From Alkalilacustris brevis (GTDB lineage Bacteria; Pseudomonadota; Alphaproteobacteria; Rhodobacterales; Rhodobacteraceae), in the NCBI RefSeq assembly GCF_003350345.1, contig NZ_QNVJ01000028.1, positions 1 to 45,672 on the forward strand: a stretch of DNA of 45,672 nt. The letters are read 5' to 3'. Shown here one piece after another: positions 24,489 to 33,717 of this stretch. The notes beneath the pieces are model-generated. The model made no database searches, was not told the DNA's origin, and worked only from the letters and a program-made list of their open reading frames with translations. Position 1 is the stretch's first letter; each line of letters starts with the position of its first letter. Position numbers and translations under genes: made by a program.

Positions 24489-25453
24489 TGCGCACTGCCA
24501 ATCTCATGTTGCTGCTGGCCGGGGGGGTGCTGGTCATGGCCGCGCTGCCGTTGGTGATGCCCTGGAAGCAGTTCGTCATGACAATCGCCATGGCAAAGGG
24601 CTTTGCCGCGCTCGGCGTGGCGCTCTTGCTGCGGGCGGGGATGATCTCGATCGGGCATGCGCTGTTCATCGCGGTCGGGGCCTATTCGGCGGCCTTCATC
24701 GCCCGCTACGCCGGCATTACCGACCTTGCGGTGATCCTGGTGGGGACGGTCGCGGTTTCGGCAGTCGTGGGGGCGCTGGTCGGGGCCTTCATGGTGCGCT
24801 ACCGCGCGATCTTCTTTGCGATGCTGAACCTTGCGGTGTCGATGGTGGTGTTCTCGCTGCTTGCCAAGCTCTACCGTATAACCGGGGGCACTGACGGGCT
24901 GCGCGTTCCGGTGCCCAGCATCTTTGGCGTCAGTTTCGACAAGGCGCAGTTCGACGTGATCCTTTACTACCTCACGCTCGTTCTGATCGTGGCGGTGGGG
25001 TATCTGCTGCACCGTTATCTGAAAAGCCCGCTGGGCCATGCGCTCGAGGCCGTGCACACCAACGAGGTGCGGCTGGAATATCTGGGCGTGTCGGCCTGGC
25101 GCGTGCTGCTGGTCGCCTATACGATTTCGGCCGCGCTGGCGGGGCTGGGCGGGGCGCTGACCGCGGTGGCGGTGGGCCATGTGCTGCCAGAATACGCCTA
25201 CTGGACCGAGTCTGGCCATCTGGTGCTGACTGCCGTTCTTGGCGGGATCGGTGGCGTCGCGGGGCCGTTCCTTGGCTCGATCTTCCTCGAACTCGTGCAC
25301 AGCGTTGCGGTGGGCTATGCCGCCGACGCCTGGAACATGATCAACGGGATCGCGCTGCTCTTGGTGATCTTCTTCCTGCCGCGCGGGCTTTACGGGCTGA
25401 TCGCCAGCCGCCGCGCGGCCAAGGGGCTGACGGACGGGGAGGACAGCCAATGA
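24488..25453 (+). CDS. ABC importer permease, LivM type
   Basis: This 321-residue membrane protein has about nine helices. It shows LivM features such as AKGFAALGVALLLRAGMISIGHALFIAVGAYSAAF, ITGGTDGLRVPVPSIFGVSF (the TGG-T-DG loop), SPLGHALEAVHTNEVRLEYLGVSAWRVLLVAYTISAALAGLGGALTAVAVGHVLPEYAYWTESGHLVLTAVLGGIGGVAGPFLGS and a final PRGLYGLI. It forms a heterodimer with the LivH-type permease. It overlaps both neighbours by a few bases, which indicates tight coupling. Confidence 0.92.
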   Translation: MRTANLMLLLAGGVLVMAALPLVMPWKQFVMTIAMAKGFAALGVALLLRAGMISIGHALFIAVGAYSAAFIARYAGITDLAVILVGTVAVSAVVGALVGAFMVRYRAIFFAMLNLAVSMVVFSLLAKLYRITGGTDGLRVPVPSIFGVSFDKAQFDVILYYLTLVLIVAVGYLLHRYLKSPLGHALEAVHTNEVRLEYLGVSAWRVLLVAYTISAALAGLGGALTAVAVGHVLPEYAYWTESGHLVLTAVLGGIGGVAGPFLGSIFLELVHSVAVGYAADAWNMINGIALLLVIFFLPRGLYGLIASRRAAKGLTDGEDSQ

Positions 25454-26202
25454 GCAACGATCAAAGCCTGCTGAGCGTCCGCGGCATCCAGGTGTCCTTT
25501 GCCGGGGTCAAGGCAGCCGACAATGTGACGCTGTCGATCCATCAGGGCGATTTCACGGCCATTATCGGGGCGAACGGGTCGGGCAAGACAACCTTCCTGA
25601 ACATATGCACCGGCTATGTGAAGCCGCAGGCCGGCGCTGTCTATCTGGAGGGGCACGAGATCACCGCCCTGCCGCCGCGCGACATCGCCCGGCAGGGCAT
25701 CGCGCGGTCATTCCAGATACCGCAGCTGTTTACCGACCAGACGGTGCGCGACAACCTGATGCTGTCGATTGCCGCGCGCGAGGGGGTCTTTCAGGGCTTC
25801 ACTCCGCTCGACCGGCCCGAGTACCGTGCCGAGGCAGATGAACTGATGGCGTTGGTGGGGCTGGAGCAGGTCGCCGAGAGCCTGACCGGCACCTTGCCCG
25901 AGGGGCTGCGCAAGCTGGCCGATGTGACGCTGGCACTGGCGCTCAAGCCGCGGCTCTTGCTGCTGGACGAACCCACCAGCGGCGTCAGCGCGCTGGAACG
26001 GTTCGAGATCATGGAAACCTTGATGAACGCCCTGCGTGAGAGCAAGACCACCGCGCTTTTTGTCGAACACGACATGGATGTGGTGCGCCGCTATGCCGAC
26101 CGTGTGCTGGTCTGGGATACTGGCCAGGTCATCGCCGACGGGTTGCCCGAGACGGTCTTTGCCGATGAACGGGTCATCAAGAGCGTGCTGGGGGCGATGT
26201 GA
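25450..26202 (+). CDS. ABC importer ATPase, LivG type
   Basis: This 250-residue ATPase has Walker A GANGSGKTT (about 40-48), the Q-loop region RSFQIPQLFTDQTVRDNLML, Walker B LLLLDEPTSGVSA and switch His in ALFVEHDMDVV. The signature loop reads LPEGLRKLADVTLALA instead of the usual LSGGQ/LSYGQQR. This form occurs in one LivG subgroup and probably still works, but the missing Gln is worth noting. Its ATG overlaps the LivM stop as ATGA, and its stop overlaps the LivF start. Confidence 0.92.
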   Translation: MSNDQSLLSVRGIQVSFAGVKAADNVTLSIHQGDFTAIIGANGSGKTTFLNICTGYVKPQAGAVYLEGHEITALPPRDIARQGIARSFQIPQLFTDQTVRDNLMLSIAAREGVFQGFTPLDRPEYRAEADELMALVGLEQVAESLTGTLPEGLRKLADVTLALALKPRLLLLDEPTSGVSALERFEIMETLMNALRESKTTALFVEHDMDVVRRYADRVLVWDTGQVIADGLPETVFADERVIKSVLGAM

Positions 26203-26900
26203 TGCTGGAACTCAGGGATGTGAATGTGGCCATCGCCGGGGTGCGTGTTCTGCGGGATGTAAGCCTGTCGCTCAGGCCCGGCATCTGTACGGTGCTGATC
26301 GGCCGCAACGGGGCGGGCAAGACAACGACCTTGCGCGCGATCATGGGGCTGGTGCCGATCAAGACAGGGGCGGTCACCCTTGAAGGTCTGCCACTGCACG
26401 AGCAGCCCAGCTATGCCCGCGCGGGGCTGGGGCTGGGCTATGCACCCGAGGACCGGCGGCTGATAAGCGGGTTCACGATCGAGGAGAACCTGCTGCTGCC
26501 GGCGCTGGCGCTGAATCTCGATGCGGCCGAACGGCAACGGCGGCTGGATGAGGTCTATACCCTGCTGCCGCAGCTGGCCGACATGCGCAAACGGCCAGGC
26601 GGGGCGACCTCGGGCGGGCAGGGCAAGATGGTTGCGCTTGGGCGCGCTCTGATGGTGGGGCGCAAGGTTGTGATGCTGGACGAGCCATTTCAGGGCCTCG
26701 CGCCGGCGCTGGCGCTCGACTATGCCAAGACGCTGGCCCAGTTGCGCCAGGCGCGCACGGGCCTTGCGCTGCTCATCACGGAATCGAGCCCCAACCTGCT
26801 TGACGCCATCGCCGATGAAACGCTGCGCATCGAGCGCGGGGCGATCGAGCCGGCCGAAACCGAGGGCAATCTGGCACGTGATCCGGCGCCGGACCACTGA
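26202..26900 (+). CDS. ABC importer ATPase, LivF type
   Basis: This 232-residue ATPase has Walker A GRNGAGKTT (about 34-42), GYAPEDRRLISGFTIEENLLL, a signature SGGQGKMVALGRALM, Walker B VVMLDEPFQGLAPAL and a short C-terminus. The switch region reads LLITESSPNLL, where the usual His is replaced by Ser/Glu-type residues. That may weaken hydrolysis at one site of the heterodimer. ATG 26202 shares a base with the LivG stop (TGATG); an in-frame GTG at 26199 is the alternative. It completes the importer. Confidence 0.9.
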   Translation: MLELRDVNVAIAGVRVLRDVSLSLRPGICTVLIGRNGAGKTTTLRAIMGLVPIKTGAVTLEGLPLHEQPSYARAGLGLGYAPEDRRLISGFTIEENLLLPALALNLDAAERQRRLDEVYTLLPQLADMRKRPGGATSGGQGKMVALGRALMVGRKVVMLDEPFQGLAPALALDYAKTLAQLRQARTGLALLITESSPNLLDAIADETLRIERGAIEPAETEGNLARDPAPDH

Positions 26901-26934
26901 TCGCGGCGCACCCGATGGCACGATTCTTGGCGGG

Positions 26935-26955
26935 CAGGGGGCATCCATGCCCCTG
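26935..26955 (+). other. Intercistronic hairpin between the LivF-type and DUF2848 genes
   Basis: CAGGGG-G-CAT and ATG-CCCCTG form a nine-pair stem with one bulged G and a two-base CC turn. It has no T-run and may only stabilise the upstream message. Confidence is low. Confidence 0.3.
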
Positions 26956-26993
26956 CGCCCGACCCGACAACCGACTTCAAGGAGACAGGCATC

Positions 26994-27686
26994 ATGCAGA
27001 TCAAGGCGCGTATCGATAGCGCAAAGGGCAAGGAGGAGCGGGCATTCTCAGTCGATTCGCTGGTGATCGCCGGTTGGGCCGGCCGCGACCGTGAAAAGAT
27101 GGAGGCTCATATCCGCGAGCTGGAAGAGCTCGGCGTGGCCCGCCCGCGCGCGACGCCCACCTATTACCGCGTCTCGGCGGCGCGGTTGAACCAGAACGCC
27201 ACCATCCAGCACACCGGCGACACCTCCTCGGGCGAGGCCGAGGCGGTCCTTCTGGCGCAGGACGGGGTGCTTTATGTCGGGCTTGGGTCCGACCACACCG
27301 ACCGGCGTGTTGAGGGCTATGGAGTCACTGTTTCGAAACAGATGTGCGACAAGCCGATTTCCAGCGATTTCTGGCTTTTTGACGAGGTTGCCGCCCATTG
27401 GGACAGCCTGATGCTGCGCGCCTGGGCGGTGATCGACGGGCAGCGTGTGCTCTATCAGGAGGGGCCGCTGGCCGAGCTTTTGCCTCCTGCCGCGCTGATT
27501 GAGGGCCACTCAGAAGGCCGGGGCCTGCCGGACGGCACCGCGATGTTGTGTGGCACCATGCCAGCGATTGGTGGAATCCGCCCGGCGGCGCGTTTTGAAT
27601 GCGAATTGCACGATCCGGTGCTTTCACGAACGATCATGCTGGCTTACAACATTGACGTTCTACCAATCGTGGAGGAACAACCCTGA
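26994..27686 (+). CDS. DUF2848 family protein, probable catabolic enzyme
   Basis: This 230-residue cytosolic protein fits the DUF2848 family. Conserved-looking pieces are PTYYRVSAARLNQNATIQ, HTGDTSSGEAEAVLLAQDGVLYVGLGSDHTDRRVE, VSKQMCDKPISSDFWLFDEVAAHWD and GRGLPDGTAMLCGTMPAIGG. The E-x-E...GSDHTDR and KQMCDKP motifs, plus an overall layout like fumarylacetoacetate-hydrolase-fold proteins, suggest a metal-dependent hydrolase or lyase, but no activity is established from sequence. AAGGAG precedes the ATG. It sits between the importer and a GntR regulator in the same direction. Confidence 0.8.
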   Translation: MQIKARIDSAKGKEERAFSVDSLVIAGWAGRDREKMEAHIRELEELGVARPRATPTYYRVSAARLNQNATIQHTGDTSSGEAEAVLLAQDGVLYVGLGSDHTDRRVEGYGVTVSKQMCDKPISSDFWLFDEVAAHWDSLMLRAWAVIDGQRVLYQEGPLAELLPPAALIEGHSEGRGLPDGTAMLCGTMPAIGGIRPAARFECELHDPVLSRTIMLAYNIDVLPIVEEQP

Positions 27687-27703
27687 CAGGAGATAACCCG
27701 CCG

Positions 27704-28432
27704 ATGCCCGCCACGACGGCCGAAACCGGCAAGTCCCGCCGCAAGGCGCGCACCCGTGCGGATGCACATGTGTCCTTGCGGGACCAGGCCTATGAGGCGC
27801 TCAAGACCAAGATCATCAACTGCGAGTTGCGCCCGGGTGAGGCGCTGACCGTCGCAAGTCTGGCCGAGGATCTGGACCTGGGCCGCACGCCGGTGATCCA
27901 GGCGGTCGACCGGCTGGTGACGGACGGGCTGGTCGAGGTGATGCCGCGCAAGGGGATCGTCGTCTCGCCCATCAGTCTTAATGAGATTTTCGACATCATC
28001 GAGGTGCGTATCCTCAACGAATGTCAGGCGGTGCGATGGGCCGCCGACAAGGCCACCGCGCGTGATATCGCCGCGATGGAGGCCAATCTGACCGCCATGT
28101 GCGCTGCCTCGGAGGGGCGCGATATCGAGCGGCTGATCCACCTCGATCGCGAGTTTCATCGCCTGATCAGCGCAGCGGCCGGTAACCCGGTGCTGGCCGA
28201 ATTCATGAGCAACCTGCATGACCGTTCGGTGCGGTTCTGGTTCGTGTCGCTGCGCGCGCCGGACCACAATGCGCGCGTGTGTGAGCAGCACGCAGCCATA
28301 GTTGCCGCGATCAAGGCGCATGATCCCGATCTGGCCGAAGCCGCGATTCGCGCCCATATCTCCGATTTCCAGCACAACATAACCAATCAGGTGCTGCGCA
28401 ATCGTCCCGCAGGGAGCGTTCGTTCAGCCTGA
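27704..28432 (+). CDS. GntR-family (FCD) transcriptional regulator
   Basis: This 242-residue protein has a basic N-terminus (about 10-22), a winged helix at about 25-90 (LRDQAYEALKTKIINCELRPGEALTVASLAEDLDLGRTPVIQAVDRLVTDGLVEVMPRKGIVV region) and an FCD domain at about 95-225. The FCD domain contains IIEVRILNECQAVRWAA, HLDREFHRLISAAAGNPVLAEFM and EQHAAIVAAIKAHDPDLAEAAIRAHI, with the metal-binding His set typical of FCD regulators. It starts 17 bases after the DUF2848 gene, so it is in the same transcript. It may sense an acidic intermediate of the pathway. No matching palindrome was found close by. Confidence 0.85.
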   Translation: MPATTAETGKSRRKARTRADAHVSLRDQAYEALKTKIINCELRPGEALTVASLAEDLDLGRTPVIQAVDRLVTDGLVEVMPRKGIVVSPISLNEIFDIIEVRILNECQAVRWAADKATARDIAAMEANLTAMCAASEGRDIERLIHLDREFHRLISAAAGNPVLAEFMSNLHDRSVRFWFVSLRAPDHNARVCEQHAAIVAAIKAHDPDLAEAAIRAHISDFQHNITNQVLRNRPAGSVRSA

Positions 28433-28609
28433 GATGTGCCGCTCTGCTGGTTTGCGGCTGTGGCGCTTTCGTGAAAATGGTAAGAAGCACCATGCTGCAG
28501 GGAAGCCGCCGCGCCATGACCCCGACGAGTTGCGAAGGGTCGTATTCAGACAGGACAATTCCGGGGGCCTGCGGTCAGGGTGTCGCTGGGCCGGATGAAA
28601 GGACGCAGC

Positions 28610-29986
28610 ATGTTCCTGTCGGTATTTGATATCTTCAAGGTTGGCATCGGGCCTTCCTCGTCGCATACGATGGGGCCGATGATCGCTGCCGCGCGCTTTC
28701 TGGAGCGGCTGCGGAGCAGGCCCTTTTCGGTGCATGGGCTGCGTGCCTCGTTGCATGGGTCGCTGGCCTTTACCGGGCAGGGGCATGCGACCGACCGGGC
28801 GGTGATACTCGGGTTTGCGGGGGTCACGCCGGCAGATTACGACGCGGCGGCCGCCGAGGCGGCGCTCAAGGAAATCCGCGAGTCGAAGCTGGTCTCGCCG
28901 CCGGGCCTTGGCCGGCTGGCTTTCGACCCTGCGCGCGATCTGGTCTTCGATTACGGCCCGCCGCTGCCTGGCCATGCCAACGGCCTGCGGCTGATGGCGG
29001 TCGACGCCCAGGGCGATACGATCGACCAGCAGATCTATTATTCGGTCGGCGGCGGTTTTGTCGTCACCGAGGAGGAACTGGCCGCGCAGCAGGGTGGCTC
29101 TGCGCCGGGTCGCGACGTGCCTTACCCTTTCGAAAGCGCCGCCGCGATGCTGGAAATGGCGCGCGAGAGCGGCAAGAGCATCGCCGCGATGAAGCGCGCC
29201 AACGAGTTGCAGAGCCGCAGTGCCGCCGAACTGGACAAGGGGCTGGGCCGGATCGCGCAGGTGATGTCGGATTGTCTTGAGCGCGGTCTCGAGGCCGAGG
29301 GAACACTTCCCGGCGGCCTGAATGTGCCGCGCCGCGCCGCCGCGATCCGCCGCGCGCTTGAGGCCGAGGCCGGGCGCAACCTGACCGCGCCGCATGTGAT
29401 CAATGACTGGATCAGCATCTACGCCATGGCCGTCAACGAGGAAAACGCCGCCGGCGGGCAGGTGGTCACGGCACCCACCAACGGCGCCGCGGGCGTAGTG
29501 CCGGCGGTGATCCGCTACTGGCTGGGGCATGTGCCGGGTGCCAGCCGCGCCCGTGTGGGGGAGTTCCTGCTGACGGCTGCGGCCGTCGGCGGGCTGATCA
29601 AGCACAACGCGTCAATTTCCGGTGCGGAATGCGGCTGCCAGGCCGAGGTGGGCAGCGCGGCGGCCATGGCGGCGGCGGGGCTGGCGGCCGTGCTGGGCGG
29701 CACGCCCGCGCAGGTGGAGAACGCCGCCGAGATCGCGCTGGAGCATCATCTGGGCATGACCTGCGATCCGGTGAAAGGGCTGGTGCAGGTGCCCTGCATC
29801 GAGCGCAACGGCCTGGGCGCGATCAAGGCAGTTTCGGCCGCGAGCCTCGCGCTGCGCGGCAATGGTGTGCATTTCATGCCGCTCGACAACTGCATCGAGG
29901 CGATGCGCCAGACCGGCGCCGACATGAGCGAGAAATACAAGGAAACCGCCCTGGGCGGGCTGGCCGTGAACGTGCCGAACTGCTGA
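28610..29986 (+). CDS. sdaA: L-serine ammonia-lyase (iron-sulfur, single chain)
   Basis: This 458-residue enzyme deaminates L-serine to pyruvate and ammonia using a [4Fe-4S] cluster. The N-terminal β domain has [21 protein letters not shown]. The catalytic α domain has [29 protein letters not shown] and [20 protein letters not shown]. Cluster cysteines fall at 343, 385 and 396, and the chain ends in Cys458. This is the same layout as the characterised Legionella enzyme, whose C-terminal Cys enters the active site. The start at 28610 follows AAAGGA; an in-frame ATG at 28580 is less likely. No coupling to the upstream GntR is evident (177-bp gap). Confidence 0.95.
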   Translation: MFLSVFDIFKVGIGPSSSHTMGPMIAAARFLERLRSRPFSVHGLRASLHGSLAFTGQGHATDRAVILGFAGVTPADYDAAAAEAALKEIRESKLVSPPGLGRLAFDPARDLVFDYGPPLPGHANGLRLMAVDAQGDTIDQQIYYSVGGGFVVTEEELAAQQGGSAPGRDVPYPFESAAAMLEMARESGKSIAAMKRANELQSRSAAELDKGLGRIAQVMSDCLERGLEAEGTLPGGLNVPRRAAAIRRALEAEAGRNLTAPHVINDWISIYAMAVNEENAAGGQVVTAPTNGAAGVVPAVIRYWLGHVPGASRARVGEFLLTAAAVGGLIKHNASISGAECGCQAEVGSAAAMAAAGLAAVLGGTPAQVENAAEIALEHHLGMTCDPVKGLVQVPCIERNGLGAIKAVSAASLALRGNGVHFMPLDNCIEAMRQTGADMSEKYKETALGGLAVNVPNC

Positions 29987-30045
29987 GGTGCTCGCTTTCC
30001 CAGTCTCGACAGCTAATCGTGCGTGCGACTGGCTCGCGGCCCTGT

Positions 30046-30202
30046 TCAGGCGCACTTCGCGCCTGCCTCATGCTCGGCCAGGATGCCGAAGATCTGCTCG
30101 TCCGTGAATCTCGCTCGCTTCATTGTCCGTGCTCAGGTTGGGCCGGACTCTAATCGAGCGTGGAGGAAAAATCCCATGGTGCCCTGTGTCAGAAAATGAC
30201 AC
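30046..30202 (-). mobile_element. IS3-family insertion sequence remnant (truncated orfA)
   Basis: On the minus strand an ATG at 30123 opens a 25-residue frame that begins MKRARFTDEQIFGILAEHEA and ends GAKCA-stop at 30046. This is the start of an IS3-type OrfA (helix-turn-helix transposase subunit), cut off after the first helix. Upstream of it, GTGTCA (30186-30191) and TGACAC (30197-30202) form an inverted repeat around GAAAA, possibly part of the IS end. No orfB sequence is present. It sits in the 296-bp gap between sdaA and the SbcC-like gene and is inactive. Confidence 0.7.
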
Positions 30203-30282
30203 CCGCCTCAGCGCCGCCGGGTATGGCGATACCGACCGCCTCCTGCCATTGCTGATCCGGGGCGGCCACTCCGAATTCTCGG

Positions 30283-33200
30283 TCATATCTCGTGTATGAC
30301 CGGTGCCGTATCGCAAACTTGCTGTGCGATATCCACGACATGGCGATGGTGTGTGAGGTAGATTGCCTGGCCGCTCCGCCCGATCTGTTCCATGATACGG
30401 CACGCGGCACTGGTGCGATCCTCGTCGAAGGTCTCGAAGATGTCGTCGCAGAAAAAGGGCAGGCGGGTACCTTGCGCAACCAGTTGTTCATGGGCGGCGG
30501 CGCGAAGGGCCAGGTAAAGCTGGAAACGCGTGCCCTTGGACATTTCGGCCACCCGTTTGGCGGTGCCATCACCATCGACCGCCAGCAAGGTTTCATCAGC
30601 GCCATCGGGTTGGGTGGTGAGGCGCGCGTAGGCGCCTCGGGTCAGCGCGGCAAAACAGCGTTCGGTCGCGGCCAACATGCCGCTTCGATGGGTATCCCGG
30701 TACCGGCGGATTGCCTCTTCGGCCAGCCTGTGGCCGATTGAGAGTTCCAGATGCTCCAGCGCGGCCTCTTCCAGTTCCAGCCCCAGCGTGGCCTTGCGTT
30801 CCGTCAGCGCGGCGATATCCGCATCTCCGGTGACCCGGGACAGGGCCTGACTGGCGGTTACCCGCGCCTCGGTCGCCTCTGTCAGTTGATCCTCCGCTCG
30901 TGCCAGATCGGCTTTGACGGCCTCGGCCTCGGCCTCCAGTTCCGCCACCGTGGCGCCTTCGAGCATCTCGCGGGCGAGCGTCATGTTCCCGGCGCTCAGC
31001 TCGGAGAGGATCGCGCGCTGCAATCCGGCTTGTTCCTTACGGTCGGCGATGACCTGTTGCGCCTGGGTCGCGGCGCGCCGCAGCGCATCGAGCGTGTCAA
31101 CCGGCACCTCGTCCGGGAAGAACTGGCCCATGGCCTCAATCTCGCGGCCGATCTCGTCAAGGCGCCTTTGTTTTTCCGTCAGCGCATCCCGGGCTTTTTC
31201 GATGGCTGCTGTCAGTTCTTCCGCCTGCGTTTCTGCGGCTTTGGCCGCGTCGGATCGTTTGCGCAGCATGGCGAAAGTTGCGGCGGTGGTGTCGGCCAAA
31301 GGCAGATATTGGGCGGCGGCGAGTCCAGCGACGTTTTCGGCAAACTGCGCCTGGTCGGTTTCCATGGTGCCCACGCGCTGTGCGGCGTCCGCGCGCTTTT
31401 CATCATGTTCGCGCAGGGTCCGCAAAGGGTCGAGCGATCCAAGCAGGGTCGATGGCGCGACCGCATCACCAAGGACGTCAGAGACCAGGCTGCGCCATGC
31501 CGCCTCGGCCCGCTCTGCTTCTTGCTGCGCGGTCTCGTGCTTTTCCACGCGCCGGGTCAGATCGACTTCGAGTGCGGCAAGCGCATCGCGTGCCCTGGTG
31601 GTGGCGGCAACCGTCTCGCGCTCGGCCTCGGCCAGAGCGCGTGCGGCGGCGAGCGCGCCGTCGAAATCCGGCGCCTCGAGGTTCAGATGCGGCTCCAGCG
31701 CCGCGAGCAGCCGCCTGGCCCGTTCCGTTTCGGGGTGATGGGTATCTCGGGTTTGCGCGAGTTTTCTCGACGCCTCGGCGGCGGCCCCGTGGCGCTGCAC
31801 CCAGTCCAACCATTCCGCGGGCGATTGCGGGACGGGCAGGCCGACAGCGGCTGCGGCCGCATTTACCGCGTCCTCGAGCGCCGCTTGCTGGTCACGAAGT
31901 GTCGTCAGGCGGGTTTGGGCTTGATCGGCACGCGCCTGGGCCTCGGCGCGCGCTTGTTCGATCTGACGCAACTGCCCAAGATCCCGCGCATGGGCCACAC
32001 GAGCCTGCATCGTCGCATCCAGCGCCTGCATCGCGGTTTCGAACGGGCGCAGGGTCTCTTCGCTCAAGGTCGCCCGATGCGCCTGCCACAGGCGGTCGCG
32101 CTCGGCCTTGAGGGCTTCGGCCTCGGCGTCCGGGACAAGGCGGCCACCTGACATCACCTGATCGGCCTGCGCGCGGCGGGCGGCGACATCCACGATATGC
32201 TGCGCGAGCGCGTCTTCGGCCTTGTTGATTTTCACGGTGAAGTCGGCGTGACTGCCTGCCCACGCCTGCGCCTTGATCAGGCTGGTGGGACAGTCGGGAA
32301 GCGCCCTGAACCGCATTGCTCCGACCGTCAGGGCCTCGAGCGCGTGGCGCACTGCCGTTTCAGCCGCGTCGATGGCCTGCCGGGCCAAGGCCTGCGCAGG
32401 GGCAAGACGATCCACATCGTGGCGGGCCAGAATGTCACCGACCCCGTGCCCGGCAGGCGTTCTTGATGCCGTGCTGTCGAAAGCGGCCTTTGCCCTGTCG
32501 CGTCGCTCGGTGAGTTCACCCACTTCGTGCGCCTCGGCCTTTACGGCGGCTCTAGCGTTGCGCAACGCCTCGCGCGCGGCGTCCAGCCGCGCAATCTCGG
32601 CAGGTGACAGAACGAGGTTTTGCAGATCGGCATTCGCCGCCACCCCAAGGTCGCGCGCCGCGCGGGCCATTGCGGCCTCAGCCTCGCGCACCTGTTCGCG
32701 TCTGCGATCGAGGTCCAGCCCGGCGGTCACATCACGACTGCGCAAATCGTCCAGAGCGTCGAGATGCCCGGCCAATGCCACCAGCCCGGGCGCTCGGTCC
32801 AGACCATCGCGGGTGGCCGTCAACTCTTCGATTTCTCCGGTCAGGCGCTGGATATCGGCCTTTGCCTGAGTTTCCTCGGCAAGAAGCCTGACGAGGCTTT
32901 CGGGGTCGAAATCCAGCCGCTCGGGATAGGCCGCGAATGGCGCGATACGCCCTGCGAGATCGTCGATCCCGGCCAGCATCGGCAGGGCGCGGCGCATGGC
33001 GGCGATCTGCGCGGCCCTTTCATGCAACGCATCGCGGGCGGCTCTTGCCGCGCCCTCGGTGGTTCGTGTATCGGCGAGCGCCTTTTTCAGCCCGCGCCAG
33101 GCGCTGGCCGAGACATCCCTTTCGCGGATGTCCTTTTCCACCTGTGTCAGTTCACGCTTCAATTCGGCTACGCGCGTCTTGCTGGCCCGCTTGCGCCAGA

Positions 33201-33717
33201 TCGCGTCGGCGTCGTCCCGCACCCCCTCCAGCACGGTGCTCAGATCCGCGACCCCGGCCGCGGCGGAAAACAGCAAACGCCCAATGTCGCCGCGCGCCTG
33301 TACGATTTCCTCGCCGCCCCGCTCGATCGTCTCGTCATCAAGGCAGAGCAGCTGTCGGTAATCTTCCTCGGAGAGGCCTGCCAGATGCGCCGAGAGCGCG
33401 GTTTCCGGCAAGGCAGTGCCCGCCGCATCCACCAGTGAACCGCTGCGCTTGGGCAGGCGCGTGAACTGGCGCAGCTGCCCGTCGATCTCCAGTTGGCCCG
33501 AGACCTGCAGGTTGGCGCGCTGATGCTTGAAGGCATAGCCTTCGCGGTGCGCAAACCCGTAGAAGAGGCGTAACGCAGCCTCCATAATGGTGGTCTTTCC
33601 CGCCTCGTTCGGCCCGTAGATGATGTGAAAATCGGGCGTGTCCCCGGCCTTGCCGAAATCGAATTGCCGATCGGTGAAATGGCCAAACCGGTCGAGGGAC
33701 AGGCTGCGCAACCGCAT
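30283..33717 (-). CDS. SbcC/YhaN-like AAA ATPase with long coiled coils
   Basis: This 1144-residue protein starts MRLRSLSLDRFGHFTDRQFD and has Walker A GPNEAGKTT (about 35-43). Long Ala/Glu/Arg-rich coiled-coil arms run from about 180 to 950. The C-terminal half of the ATPase has a signature-like EMSKGTRFQLYLALRAAA and Walker B/D-loop LPFFCDDIFETFDEDR, then LTHHRHV. The Rad50-type zinc hook (CxxC) is absent; the only mid-region Cys is in LPDCPTSL. That places it nearer Bacillus YhaN than true SbcC. It should form a DNA-end-processing complex with the nuclease encoded upstream. Its ATG overlaps that gene's stop (TGATG). Confidence 0.88.
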   Translation of the reverse strand: MRLRSLSLDRFGHFTDRQFDFGKAGDTPDFHIIYGPNEAGKTTIMEAALRLFYGFAHREGYAFKHQRANLQVSGQLEIDGQLRQFTRLPKRSGSLVDAAGTALPETALSAHLAGLSEEDYRQLLCLDDETIERGGEEIVQARGDIGRLLFSAAAGVADLSTVLEGVRDDADAIWRKRASKTRVAELKRELTQVEKDIRERDVSASAWRGLKKALADTRTTEGAARAARDALHERAAQIAAMRRALPMLAGIDDLAGRIAPFAAYPERLDFDPESLVRLLAEETQAKADIQRLTGEIEELTATRDGLDRAPGLVALAGHLDALDDLRSRDVTAGLDLDRRREQVREAEAAMARAARDLGVAANADLQNLVLSPAEIARLDAAREALRNARAAVKAEAHEVGELTERRDRAKAAFDSTASRTPAGHGVGDILARHDVDRLAPAQALARQAIDAAETAVRHALEALTVGAMRFRALPDCPTSLIKAQAWAGSHADFTVKINKAEDALAQHIVDVAARRAQADQVMSGGRLVPDAEAEALKAERDRLWQAHRATLSEETLRPFETAMQALDATMQARVAHARDLGQLRQIEQARAEAQARADQAQTRLTTLRDQQAALEDAVNAAAAAVGLPVPQSPAEWLDWVQRHGAAAEASRKLAQTRDTHHPETERARRLLAALEPHLNLEAPDFDGALAAARALAEAERETVAATTRARDALAALEVDLTRRVEKHETAQQEAERAEAAWRSLVSDVLGDAVAPSTLLGSLDPLRTLREHDEKRADAAQRVGTMETDQAQFAENVAGLAAAQYLPLADTTAATFAMLRKRSDAAKAAETQAEELTAAIEKARDALTEKQRRLDEIGREIEAMGQFFPDEVPVDTLDALRRAATQAQQVIADRKEQAGLQRAILSELSAGNMTLAREMLEGATVAELEAEAEAVKADLARAEDQLTEATEARVTASQALSRVTGDADIAALTERKATLGLELEEAALEHLELSIGHRLAEEAIRRYRDTHRSGMLAATERCFAALTRGAYARLTTQPDGADETLLAVDGDGTAKRVAEMSKGTRFQLYLALRAAAHEQLVAQGTRLPFFCDDIFETFDEDRTSAACRIMEQIGRSGQAIYLTHHRHVVDIAQQVCDTAPVIHEI

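Noticed and set aside
30751-32151. 466-aa plus-strand frame opposite the SbcC-like gene
   Set aside because: Antisense shadow of the coiled-coil region; no domain and no promoter context.
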